Shown here in pieces: positions 1 to 7,114 of a DNA stretch of 31,189 nucleotides (positions are counted from its first letter, which is position 1; each line of letters opens with the position of its first letter). The stretch covers positions 1 through 31,189 of the forward strand of contig CAAGMZ010000033.1 of NCBI GenBank assembly GCA_900771195.1, written 5' to 3'. The stretch is from Lachnospiraceae bacterium (GTDB taxonomy: Bacteria > Bacillota > Clostridia > Lachnospirales > Lachnospiraceae). A program made the position numbers and the translations under genes. The notes beneath the pieces are model-generated. The model was not told the DNA's origin. It ran no database searches and saw only the letters and a list, made by a program, of their open reading frames with translations.

Positions 1-188
1 AGTGATATTAGTGTATATACATACCAGGAATTATTCCTGTGATAATAATTTGCCTCATCGAAATAATACATCCATGGATAAAACAAATTAACCACAACAA
101 TGAAAATATTAATGCACGAAAAGATATTGGCAATTTTAACACTATTGCCACTTACTTCAGCACCTTTTTCAACAAAAACAGAACTAAC
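1..188. other. left flank of IS21 copy, no gene recognised
   Basis: This AT-rich stretch precedes the insertion sequence and presumably belongs to the larger integrated element. No reading frame of convincing length crosses it. An ATG at 100 opens a short frame of about 36 codons that runs into the IS end, and a second frame (INARKDIGNFNTIATYF and so on) also stops at the IS boundary. Either could be a remnant of the gene interrupted by the insertion, but neither can be joined convincingly to the ATPase fragment on the other side. A perfect 7-bp inverted repeat with a 1-nt centre (CAGGAATTATTCCTG, 25-39) has no T-run and is not a terminator. Confidence 0.4.
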
Positions 189-218
189 TGAGTATTCTGG
201 GTTAGTTTGAGCCAGTAG

Positions 219-260
219 TCCGGAGTTTGAGAGCCACCATTCCGGGTTCTCAGAGCCACC
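219..260 (+). repeat. left-end IS21 terminal repeats
   Basis: Two related 20-bp units lie at 219-238 and 241-260, each starting TCCGG and ending GAGCCACC, spaced 22 bp apart (two turns of DNA). They are mirrored at the right end and are the presumed IstA binding sites. Confidence 0.8.
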
Positions 261-279
261 TTATTAATTATCCTTTATA

Positions 280-310
280 CTGTATTTATGCACCTTTGGT
301 GTAAATACAG
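280..310 (+). promoter_or_regulatory. istA leader hairpin overlapping a -10 box
   Basis: CTGTATTTA (280-288) pairs with TAAATACAG (302-310), and CACC (291-294) pairs with GGTG (298-301) across a TTT loop, leaving TG bulged. The stem ends 2 nt before the istA AAGGAGG. A possible -10 box, TATACT, lies at 276-281. A transcript starting there would lack the 5' arm, whereas read-through RNA from outside would fold the full hairpin beside the ribosome binding site. That resembles the protection from impinging transcription known in other insertion sequences. The hairpin is certain, the role is inferred. Confidence 0.6.
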
Positions 311-328
311 ATGAAGGAGGTCAAAACA

Positions 329-1870
329 ATGACCAAATATCGTGAAATCATCCGCCTGCAAAGTCTGATGATTAGTGAACGGACCATCGCTGAAAGTTGC
401 GGTGTGTCCAGAAACACCGTGTCTAAGGTTTTAAAGAAAGCCAAAGATTTAAATATCTCTTGGCCTCTTGGACCAGAAATGACCGATGCTCGTCTTGAGG
501 AATTGCTTTTCCCTAAGACTAAAACGACAGCCAATAAAAGGTTGCCGGACTATGATTACATCCGAAAGGAACTGCTCCGTAACGGAGTAAACAAAAAACT
601 CCTCTGGGTGGAATACTGTGAGGAATGCCGAATGAATGGCGATGAGCCACTTATGTATTCCCAGTTCTGCTATCACATCCAGATGAATGAAGAAAAGCGA
701 CGTGCTACAATGCATATCCCACGTAAGCCGGGGGAACAGATTGAAGTAGATTGGGCAGGTGATCCTGCACATATCATAGACCCCGATACCGGTGAAATAA
801 CGGAAGCTTTTCTCTTTGTTGGAGTTCTGACTTATAGTCAGTACGCTTTTGTTGAAGCCTTTATCAACGAGAAGACAAAAGCCTGGATTACAGCACATGT
901 CCACATGTACGAGTACTTCGGTGGAGTTACTCCGATTCTCGTACCGGACAATTGTACCACCGCCGTAAACCATCAGCAAAGCGACTGGTATACGCCTGTA
1001 CTAAACCGAACCTATCATGAAATGGCGGAACATTATAATACTGCCATCGTTCCTGCAAGAGTTCGGAAACCCAAAGATAAACCGAATGCAGAAGGTTCTG
1101 TAGGAAATATTTCTACATGGATTACTGCCGCACTGCGGAATGAACAATTCTTTTCACTTGCTGAACTAAATGCAGCAATACGATTGAACCTGAAGCAGTT
1201 CAATTCCAAGCCTTTCCAGAAAAAGGAAAGTAGCAGGCTGGGTTTATTTCTTGGGGAAGAAATGCCATTACTGGCCGCATTGCCTGCTACTCCTTATGAG
1301 ATTGCTGAGTGGAAACAAGCCACTGTGCAATTCAATTATCACATCGCAGTAAACAAGATGTTCTACTCCGTGCCTTATCAGTATATCAGAAATAAGGTAG
1401 ATGTGAGAATAACAGACACCATTATTGAAATTTTTTATAATCACAATCGCATTGCTTCCCATAAGCGACTTCATGGTCGTCCGGGACAATACTCCACCGT
1501 AACGGAGCATATGCCTCCTGACCATCAGAAGTACTTGGAATGGAACGGAGACCGTTTCAGACGTTGGGCAGCACAGATTGGAATTAGCACAAATAAAGTC
1601 ATAAATGCTCTGCTTACCTCTGACCGGGTGGAACAACAAAACTATAGAAGCTGCATGGGGCTTCTGAAACTATCAGAGAAGTATTCTCCTGAAAAGTTGG
1701 AAGCTGCCTGCGAAAAAGCACTTCTGTATTCAAGTTCGCCCAGTTATAAAAGTATCAAAAATTTACTGGTAACAATGAAGGATACACCTATCTCTTCATC
1801 GGAACCACAAAAGAAAGAGTCTCACGGCATCACAAGAGGAGCCAGATACTATGGAGGTAACAGATCATGA
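329..1870 (+). CDS. istA: IS21-family transposase IstA
   Basis: IstA is the DDE transposase that cuts and joins the ends of IS21 elements together with the IstB helper. The N terminus has a helix-turn-helix (ISERTIAESCGVSRNTVSKV). The catalytic triad is visible as D141 in EVDWAGD, D207 in VPDNCT and E255 in NAEGSVGN. A C-terminal beta-barrel-type domain follows. The protein has 513 residues, a normal length. I chose ATG 329 because AAGGAGG at 313-319 lies 9 nt upstream; the in-frame ATG at 311 overlaps that ribosome binding site. The stop overlaps the istB start (ATGA), indicating translational coupling. There is no frameshift or missing catalytic residue, so it is probably functional. Confidence 0.93.
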   Translation: MTKYREIIRLQSLMISERTIAESCGVSRNTVSKVLKKAKDLNISWPLGPEMTDARLEELLFPKTKTTANKRLPDYDYIRKELLRNGVNKKLLWVEYCEECRMNGDEPLMYSQFCYHIQMNEEKRRATMHIPRKPGEQIEVDWAGDPAHIIDPDTGEITEAFLFVGVLTYSQYAFVEAFINEKTKAWITAHVHMYEYFGGVTPILVPDNCTTAVNHQQSDWYTPVLNRTYHEMAEHYNTAIVPARVRKPKDKPNAEGSVGNISTWITAALRNEQFFSLAELNAAIRLNLKQFNSKPFQKKESSRLGLFLGEEMPLLAALPATPYEIAEWKQATVQFNYHIAVNKMFYSVPYQYIRNKVDVRITDTIIEIFYNHNRIASHKRLHGRPGQYSTVTEHMPPDHQKYLEWNGDRFRRWAAQIGISTNKVINALLTSDRVEQQNYRSCMGLLKLSEKYSPEKLEAACEKALLYSSSPSYKSIKNLLVTMKDTPISSSEPQKKESHGITRGARYYGGNRS

Positions 1871-2649
1871 TAAATGAAAGTACAATTAATAAACTGATTG
1901 AAATGCATCTTACTGCAATGGCAGATGCATTCCGTATACAGCAAAGTGATAAGTCTATGAAGGAGGTTTCCTTCGAAGACCGCTTTGGAATGCTTGTTGA
2001 TGCAGAATACATATCCAGAAAGAACAATCGCTTAAAGCGACTGATTCATAATGCTGGATTTGAACAACCTGATGCCTGTATCGCCGGAATTGATTACACA
2101 TCCGGCAGAAAACTGAATCGGGATCTTATTAATCGTCTTGCATCTTGCGAGTACATTCCGGAGTATCGAAATATATTTATTACCGGTGCAACAGGCAGTG
2201 GAAAAACCTATATGGCCTGTGCATTCGGAATGGAAGCTTGTAAACACTACTATAGCGTACGATTCGTTCGCTTGCCTGACCTTCTGTTAGAACTACAGGC
2301 TGCACGAGAGGATGGTGTATTTCAAAATGTATTAAAGAAATATACAACACCAACTCTGCTAATCATTGACGAATGGCTTTTGCTGAGACTTAACGAATCG
2401 GAAGCCAAGAACCTATTCGAATTGATTCATAAACGTCGCAAAAGAACATCCACCATCTTCTGTTCACAGTTCCGAGAAGAAGACTGGTACGACAGAATCT
2501 GTGGTGGTGAGCAGGAAAACACTTTGGCCGATGCAATCATGGACCGAATCTCATATGATTCCTACAAGATAAACATCGAATGCATTGATCCTTCAAAGGA
2601 CAGGTCTATGCGAGAAGTATATGGTTTAGATCCGAAACAAGCAAAATAA
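1867..2649 (+). CDS. istB: IS21-family ATPase helper IstB
   Basis: IstB is the AAA+ ATPase, related to DnaC, that selects and bends target DNA for IstA. Walker A GATGSGKT is at residues 107-114 and Walker B LLIIDEW has its Asp at 168. A sensor-type segment follows (STIFCSQF). The C-terminal region with the DAIMDRI motif is typical of IstB. At 260 residues it is full length. The start codon overlaps the istA stop in ATGA, so its translation is coupled to that of the transposase. Confidence 0.93.
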   Translation: MINESTINKLIEMHLTAMADAFRIQQSDKSMKEVSFEDRFGMLVDAEYISRKNNRLKRLIHNAGFEQPDACIAGIDYTSGRKLNRDLINRLASCEYIPEYRNIFITGATGSGKTYMACAFGMEACKHYYSVRFVRLPDLLLELQAAREDGVFQNVLKKYTTPTLLIIDEWLLLRLNESEAKNLFELIHKRRKRTSTIFCSQFREEDWYDRICGGEQENTLADAIMDRISYDSYKINIECIDPSKDRSMREVYGLDPKQAK

Positions 2650-2658
2650 GTAACAGGC

Positions 2659-2701
2659 GGTGGCTCTCAAAGTCCGGATTGGTGGCTCTCGCCACACCGG
2701 A
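2659..2701 (-). repeat. right-end IS21 terminal repeats
   Basis: Two units starting GGTGGCTCTC lie at 2659 and 2681. They are inverted copies of the left-end repeats with the same 22-bp spacing, and sit between the istB stop and the IS end at about 2730. Confidence 0.8.
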
Positions 2702-2730
2702 CTGGCGGCTCCGCCGCGCAAGAATATTCA

Positions 2731-3213
2731 TTGTCTTTCTTTTCAAAACATAAAGTTAAAGTGGACGAAATCTTCTCGGATAGACAGAAATTGGACAAGG
2801 TTATTGAACTCGCTAATGGTTCTCCACGCCAACTGACTATGCTCTTAGCAAGAATTTATGACGAACAATCAAAAATGAATGGAAATGTAAGAGTGTTTTC
2901 TGATGAAGCAGTGCAATTGGGCATGAATAGTTTTTGCCAAAACTTTGAATATGAACTTTTTTATCCTCAAATGTCGATCCGCGACGTAGTAAATAGAATC
3001 TTAAAGGTTGGGAAGATTAGATTTACAATTAGTGATTTGGCAAGTGTGACTAAAAAGTCACCTGCATCGGCAGGCAACTGGGTTAGAACAATGATAAATG
3101 TGGGGTTCGTGGAAGAAACAGAGAGTGACCTCAGTGGAAAAGCAAAAGTGTATAAGGTTATCGAACCAAAGATTCAGTATATGATAGAAAATGACCTAAA
3201 TTATAAAGGGTAA
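2731..3213 (+). pseudogene. C-terminal remnant of an ATPase with a winged-helix end
   Basis: The open frame continues directly out of the IS21 right end and has no proper start: a TTG at 2731 is the first base after the IS, with no ribosome binding site. The surviving 160 residues contain VIELANGSPRQLTMLLARI, which resembles the sensor-2 region of AAA+/archaeal-type ATPases. A predicted helix-turn-helix follows (ISDLASVTKKSPASAGNWVR). The Walker A and B region is missing and is not found left of the IS. I infer an element-borne ATP-binding protein truncated by the IS insertion and an adjacent deletion. The family assignment is tentative. Confidence 0.6.
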
Positions 3214-3216
3214 AAT

Positions 3217-3287
3217 AAAAAAAGGCAAGCATTGGAGAGAACTGTTTATTTCTCTGTGCTGTTTATTTCTCTGTGCTTGCTTTTTTT
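3217..3287 (+). terminator. terminator with an expanded loop
   Basis: GCAAGCA (3225-3231) pairs with TGCTTGC (3274-3280), and the flanking A7 and T7 runs extend the stem. AGAGAA (3237-3242) can pair with TTCTCT (3267-3272) inside. The T-run makes it a plausible bidirectional rho-independent terminator between the ATPase remnant and the recombinase. The loop holds a perfect 17-bp tandem duplication. Confidence 0.65.
3242..3275 (+). repeat. 17-bp perfect tandem duplication
   Basis: CTGTTTATTTCTCTGTG occurs twice head to tail, at 3242-3258 and 3259-3275, inside the terminator loop. It looks like a recent slippage duplication. Confidence 0.9.
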
Positions 3288-3305
3288 CCTGCTACAAGTT
3301 AAAAT
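3277..3305 (+). promoter_or_regulatory. possible promoter of the serine recombinase
   Basis: TTGCTT (3277-3282), a 17-bp spacer and TAAAAT (3300-3305) fit a vegetative-type promoter, partly inside the terminator tail. Downstream, GTAAC-AGAAC-GTTAC (3313-3327) is a 5-bp dyad that could be an operator. I see no clear mother-cell sigma-E motif, although AT-rich sequence makes any call here weak. Confidence 0.4.
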
Positions 3306-3351
3306 AATAGTCGTAACAGAACGTTACAACTCTAACAGAAAGGTCGATATT

Positions 3352-5052
3352 ATGAACATCGCAGCATACTGCCGAGTTTCAACAGATAAAGAGGACCAGC
3401 TCAACAGTCTAGAGACTCAAAAAGAGTTCTTCTTAGAATACACAAAACGCACAGGGGACAACCTTATTAAATTATATGCAGACGAAGGTATTTCAGGAAC
3501 TAAAATTAAGAATCGTAAGGAATTCCAGCGTATGCTTGCAGACGCCGAAAAAGGCTTATTCGATATGGTTGTGGTAAAAGATATTTCGCGCTTTGCCAGA
3601 AACACAGTAGATTTATTGCAGAGTGTCCGTAAACTGAAAGCACTTGGTATCGAAACACAGTTCCTTACTGCCAATATGACAAGTATGGGTAACAGCGAGT
3701 TCGTGTTGACTATCTTCGGTGCATTAGCCCAAGAGGAAAGTGCCAATACATCGAAGCGTATCAAGTTTGGCAAGAAGATGAATGCAGAAAAAGGTCGTGT
3801 TCCGAACATTGTTTATGGGTATGATAAAACCATCGGTGATTATTTCAATCTATCCATTAATGAAGAGGAAGCAAAAGTTATCCGTCAGATGTTTATATGG
3901 TACACCGAAGAAGGCTTTGGTGGTGCAAAGATTGCCAACATGCTCAACGAACGTGGGGTAAAAACCAAACGAGGAAACAACTGGAGTCAGAATTCTATAT
4001 GCCGTATTCTGACCAATGAGATATATACAGGAAAGATTATTAATGGCAAAGAAGAAATTGCTGATTTCCTGACCGGGCAGAGAAAGGAAAAGGATGAATC
4101 GGAATGGTTGGTAACTGTTCGTCCAGAACTTCGCATTATTGATGATGAAACTTTTGATAAGGCGCAAGATATTTTGAAAGGTCGCCATGATTCTTTCAAA
4201 CTGACTCATGAACGCCAGAGCAATAAGTATTTATTCTCTACCCTGATTAAATGCAAGGACTGTGGTTGGTCTTTCCGCAGAACTGTTCGTCAATACAAGA
4301 ATACCTATGTACGCTGGGTATGCTCCGGGCATAATGGCCGTGGTGCTGACAGTTGTCCGAATGCAGTGACGGTAGACGAGGAAGAACTGATTCAGGTATT
4401 GCAGGAGTATTTCCAAGATGTGCTCAGCAAGAAGAAAAAAGTAATCGACCATGTAATCCGTGAATTCCAGCGTGTTTACAAAGCGAAAGATGAAAATATC
4501 GAGTATGAAAAGGAACTGAACGCTGAACTAAGCAAGCTTCGCAAATCTCGTGAGAAATATATGGATATGTACACCGATGATTTAATTTCCAGAGAGGAAT
4601 TGAATGAGAAAATCGGTGGTATGAGAAAAGAGATTGATCGATTGGAAAATGAACTGAAAATGGTATCTTACCATCTGACAAAGGGTGAGCAGTTGGAAGC
4701 CATTCTTAACAGCACCTTTAAGCAGATGGAGGATATCACAGATGTTCATGAAATGACCAACACTCAGCTCAAACGCCTAATTCAAAAAATCGAAGTGGAT
4801 AAGGATGGCAATGTAGATATTTACCTTCGTCTCATCGGTGATTTGGGATTGGATGAAACTGTGCTTATTGATGGTGTGGAAGATGCTGAAGAAAATGGTG
4901 ATTACGATGACGGAACAAATCAGAGAAAATTCCAAGATGAAAAACAGACCCAAGGCACAGATCAAACTCAAAGGACAAAATCATCAAGCACAGTAAAGGC
5001 GACAAATACATCTCAGGAGAAAAACACTCCAAAATGTACCAACCGTACATAA
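3352..5052 (+). CDS. large serine recombinase
   Basis: This is a site-specific recombinase of the resolvase/invertase superfamily, the enzyme that integrates and excises the element. The resolvase domain begins at once, with the catalytic Ser10 in YCRVSTDKEDQ and the motif KDISRFARN. A recombinase domain follows (GYDKTIGDYF onward). A zinc ribbon has cysteines 301, 304, 324 and 335, then there is a long coiled coil (about 360-460). The length is 566 residues. ATG 3352 was chosen because AGAAAGG lies about 8 nt upstream and the catalytic motif follows directly. The last residues (NRT) and the stop codon lie past the inferred attachment junction, in host spoIIID sequence, so the integrated and excised forms should have different C termini. 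The catalytic, zinc and coiled-coil parts look intact. Confidence 0.93.
   Translation: MNIAAYCRVSTDKEDQLNSLETQKEFFLEYTKRTGDNLIKLYADEGISGTKIKNRKEFQRMLADAEKGLFDMVVVKDISRFARNTVDLLQSVRKLKALGIETQFLTANMTSMGNSEFVLTIFGALAQEESANTSKRIKFGKKMNAEKGRVPNIVYGYDKTIGDYFNLSINEEEAKVIRQMFIWYTEEGFGGAKIANMLNERGVKTKRGNNWSQNSICRILTNEIYTGKIINGKEEIADFLTGQRKEKDESEWLVTVRPELRIIDDETFDKAQDILKGRHDSFKLTHERQSNKYLFSTLIKCKDCGWSFRRTVRQYKNTYVRWVCSGHNGRGADSCPNAVTVDEEELIQVLQEYFQDVLSKKKKVIDHVIREFQRVYKAKDENIEYEKELNAELSKLRKSREKYMDMYTDDLISREELNEKIGGMRKEIDRLENELKMVSYHLTKGEQLEAILNSTFKQMEDITDVHEMTNTQLKRLIQKIEVDKDGNVDIYLRLIGDLGLDETVLIDGVEDAEENGDYDDGTNQRKFQDEKQTQGTDQTQRTKSSSTVKATNTSQEKNTPKCTNRT
5034..5050. other. putative attR attachment site
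   Basis: ATGTAC-CAACC-GTACAT is a perfect 6-bp dyad centred at 5042. Its right arm belongs to the spoIIID codons for TVHKD and its left arm to the element. Serine integrase sites are short imperfect palindromes around a central dinucleotide, so the crossover is probably within CAACC. The exact dinucleotide cannot be fixed without the left end. Confidence 0.6.
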
Positions 5053-5188
5053 AGACGTGACCGAGCGGCTGCTTGCGATAAATCCGGCGCTTGCCGCTCA
5101 GGCACGCAAAATTCTTGATGTCAACAAGTCAGAAAGACATATTCGCGGTGGACTTGCCACAAAGGAAAAATATGCACATCATGCATAA
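5042..5188 (+). pseudogene. spoIIID: 3' half of spoIIID, separated from its start by the element
   Basis: SpoIIID is the small DNA-binding regulator that reprogrammes mother-cell transcription during sporulation. The 48 codons here read TVHKDVTERLLAINP, then KILDVNKSERHIRGG and ATKEKY before the stop. They align with Bacillus SpoIIID (TVHKDLTERLPEINP, KEILDYHKSIRHLRGG, ATKLKY) from about residue 36 to near its C terminus. The first half, including most of the helix-turn-helix, is missing because the serine recombinase element joins here. In Bacillus spoIIID lies directly before mbl, and mbl follows here after one inverted gene. The stop overlaps the M3 peptidase stop by 10 bp. The identification rests on recalled family sequence plus synteny. 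Confidence 0.85.
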
Positions 5189-6882
5189 CGGCTTACCATG
5201 TCAAGCACTTCCCTGCGGGCGAATTCGGTAGCCCCGGCAACGCTCCCTTCCTCAAAAGGTATGGAAAGGTTGGCGTACTTAAGCGTTTCAAGATAACTCA
5301 TGCTGCCTCCGCATTTGCAGAGCTTAAGGTAATCGGACCAGGCTGCATCCCGGTCAGAATGATATTTTTTCTTGAATTCCATGGCGCCCATTGTGGTCAG
5401 CGTGTAGTTGATGTAGTAAAAGGGGTAGAGATAAATGTGAAGCTTGTGATACCAGTACCCGCCCCTGTCAAAAAAGTCGTCAGGATCATATTTCCGCCAT
5501 GGCATGTATTTTTTTTCGAGCTTCTTCCACTCAAGAGTACGCTCTTTGGGAGTGAGAGAAGGGTTTTCATAGCAGATATGCTGGAATTCATCAACGGCAA
5601 CCCCGAAAGGCACAAAGGTAAGTGCTTCCTGGAGATGCTCAAGGCGGAATTTGTCTGCCTGGTCACCAAAAAACTGTTCTGCGTAAGGGCACGCAAACTG
5701 CTCCATCGCCATTGAGTGAATTTCGGCAATATCTGTGGACTCACTGTAATAGTCGCTTATTGGCTGGCTGCGCATTGCCATGTACCCGGCGAAAGCGTGT
5801 CCAAGCTCATGGGTCAGGACACCCATATCCTCAATGGTCTGATTAAAGCAGGAGAAGACAAAAGGAGCTGAATAATCCTCAAGCTCGGTCATGTAGCCGG
5901 TGGAGGCCTTGCCGGGCTTGTTTTTGAGGTCCATAAGGTGATGGTCAATCATAAAATCAATGAATTCTCCGGTTTCGGGACTTAAGTCGTGGTACATCCT
6001 GCGGGCTTCCTTAACCATGAAGTCATCATCACCTGCAGGAACTGCATTTCCGTCCGCAAAAACACGTTTTTCGTCGTAAAAGTATATTTCATCAAGGCCG
6101 AGCCGTTTGGCCTGCGCCTCATACAGCTTCTCGCAAAGGGGAACCAGCTCGCGGCGCACCTGCTCCCTGAATGCAGCCACCTCGCTGCAGCCGTAATCCG
6201 TACGGCCCTGAAGCATATACCCAAGGGGAATATAATTATCAAAACCGAGATTTCTTCCCATCTCATTTCTGATATCTATAAGCTCGGACCAGATTTCCTC
6301 CAGCCTCTGTTCATGCCCGTGATAAAAGTCAGAGTAAGCTCTCACGGCATCCCTGCGCACCTGCCTGTCCTCATGCTCAAAATATTTCTGAAGTCCGTAA
6401 AGGTTAAGCTCTTTTCCGTCAAAACAAATTTTGGCAGTTGCCATTATTTTCTGATATTCGTTGGTGAGCCGGGATTCCTTTTGCATAAGCGGTATATTTG
6501 CTTCGCAAAATGATTTTTTCTGAAGGTCGAGAGACACAAAGAGCTCTTTTCCAAATTCATTTTCAAATTCGCTGCGGAACCCTCCGGATGCCAAAACATC
6601 TGAGAATGCTATTGAATGCGGCATCAGCTCGGGAAGTGAGTCGTTGATGTACTCATCCTCTGCTTCATAGAACTCATCGGTGGTGTCAAGCGTGTGGCGT
6701 ATATACGCAATGTTAATCATTGTGGAAAAAGATTTCCGGGATGTGTCATACTCCAGAAATATGGCACGTGCCTCCGGGTATGATGAGGCGTTTTTAAGCC
6801 TCTCGGCGTATTCGTCAGTATCTGCTGCTATGGCGTTGAAATCGGGACGCTTGTACTCAAGCGTGTCAAAAGTAAAATCCAT
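5179..6882 (-). CDS. M3 family oligoendopeptidase
   Basis: This is a cytoplasmic zinc metallopeptidase of the PepF/thimet type, expected to cleave short peptides. The zinc motif HELGH is at residues 358-362. The distal glutamate segment follows in SESTDIAEIHSMAMEQF, as in family M3. At 567 residues it matches the M3 group common in Clostridia. There is no signal peptide. ATG at 6882 has AGGAGGT 6 nt upstream, and a strong promoter (TTGTTA-N17-TATACT) precedes it. The gene lies on the opposite strand between spoIIID and mbl, which are neighbours in Bacillus, and it converges on the spoIIID remnant. It is probably housekeeping and unrelated to flagella. Confidence 0.92.
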   Translation of the reverse strand: MDFTFDTLEYKRPDFNAIAADTDEYAERLKNASSYPEARAIFLEYDTSRKSFSTMINIAYIRHTLDTTDEFYEAEDEYINDSLPELMPHSIAFSDVLASGGFRSEFENEFGKELFVSLDLQKKSFCEANIPLMQKESRLTNEYQKIMATAKICFDGKELNLYGLQKYFEHEDRQVRRDAVRAYSDFYHGHEQRLEEIWSELIDIRNEMGRNLGFDNYIPLGYMLQGRTDYGCSEVAAFREQVRRELVPLCEKLYEAQAKRLGLDEIYFYDEKRVFADGNAVPAGDDDFMVKEARRMYHDLSPETGEFIDFMIDHHLMDLKNKPGKASTGYMTELEDYSAPFVFSCFNQTIEDMGVLTHELGHAFAGYMAMRSQPISDYYSESTDIAEIHSMAMEQFACPYAEQFFGDQADKFRLEHLQEALTFVPFGVAVDEFQHICYENPSLTPKERTLEWKKLEKKYMPWRKYDPDDFFDRGGYWYHKLHIYLYPFYYINYTLTTMGAMEFKKKYHSDRDAAWSDYLKLCKCGGSMSYLETLKYANLSIPFEEGSVAGATEFARREVLDMVSRYA

Positions 6883-6914
6883 CCGGGTACCTCCTGGCTG
6901 ATTGTGATAGTTAC

Positions 6915-6943
6915 AGTATAGCCTTTGATATGCAAAATAACAA
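6915..6943 (-). promoter_or_regulatory. promoter of the M3 peptidase gene
   Basis: On the minus strand TTGTTA (6938-6943), exactly 17 bp, then TATACT (6915-6920), giving a start about 25-30 nt before the coding region. A good vegetative sigma-A match. Confidence 0.7.
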
Positions 6944-7017
6944 CAGACTTTTTGCGGACGGGGTTAATAATCCGGCAGGTTGTGACGATAAAAAAACAGG
7001 AAATAATATTTTACCCC

Positions 7018-7046
7018 TTTTATTTTTTACATTTATTGTATATAAT
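7018..7046 (+). promoter_or_regulatory. possible promoter of mbl and the rod genes
   Basis: A perfect TATAAT lies at 7041-7046, with a weak -35 (TTTTAT, 7018-7023) at 17 bp. It would drive mbl and the following rod genes. The -10 is convincing, the -35 is not. Confidence 0.45.
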
Positions 7047-7114
7047 GTATTCTGTAGCGGCATGTGAAGTGAAGCCGGATATGATGCAGGATTCCGCATT
7101 GGAAAGGGGAAAAG

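Larger units (their letters stand above)
189..2730 (+). mobile_element. IS21-family insertion sequence
   Basis: The element carries istA and istB overlapping by 4 bp, the hallmark of IS21. The ends are related inverted sequences: the left starts TGAGTATTCTGG and the right, read inward, starts TGAATATTCTTG. Inside these lie 22-bp-spaced repeats of the type TCCGG-N8-GAGCCACC, two at each end in opposite orientation, matching the multiple terminal repeats that IstA binds in this family. The length of about 2.5 kb is normal. No target duplication is visible: the outer flanks are CTAAC on the left and TTGTC on the right. This suggests a deletion or rearrangement after insertion. Both genes look intact. 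Confidence 0.85.
1..5042 (+). mobile_element. right part of an integrative element inserted in spoIIID
   Basis: Everything left of about 5042 appears foreign to the flagellar/mbl chromosome segment. It contains an IS21 copy, a truncated ATPase gene and a large serine recombinase whose 3' end abuts a spoIIID fragment. The right boundary is set where similarity to SpoIIID begins, at the TVHKD codons, inside a 6-bp dyad. The left boundary lies outside the window, so size and cargo are unknown. A recombinase at the very end of the element, facing the attachment site, is usual for serine-integrase elements. It could be a prophage, an integrative conjugative element or a skin-like intervening element. 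Confidence 0.75.

Noticed and set aside
25..39. Palindrome CAGGAATTATTCCTG as left attachment site of the element
   Set aside because: It shows no similarity to the attR core or to the spoIIID 5' half, and the element probably extends further left.
3300..3351. SpoIIID or sigma-E control site upstream of the recombinase
   Set aside because: AACAGA motifs are present, but none fits the SpoIIID consensus over its full length and no sigma-E -35/-10 pair was found, so developmental control of the recombinase is not supported by sequence alone.
5063..5099. GAGCGGC / GCCGCTC inverted repeat in the spoIIID fragment as a terminator or att site
   Set aside because: It lies wholly within conserved SpoIIID codons (ERLLAINPALAA), has no T-run on either strand and is not at the junction.
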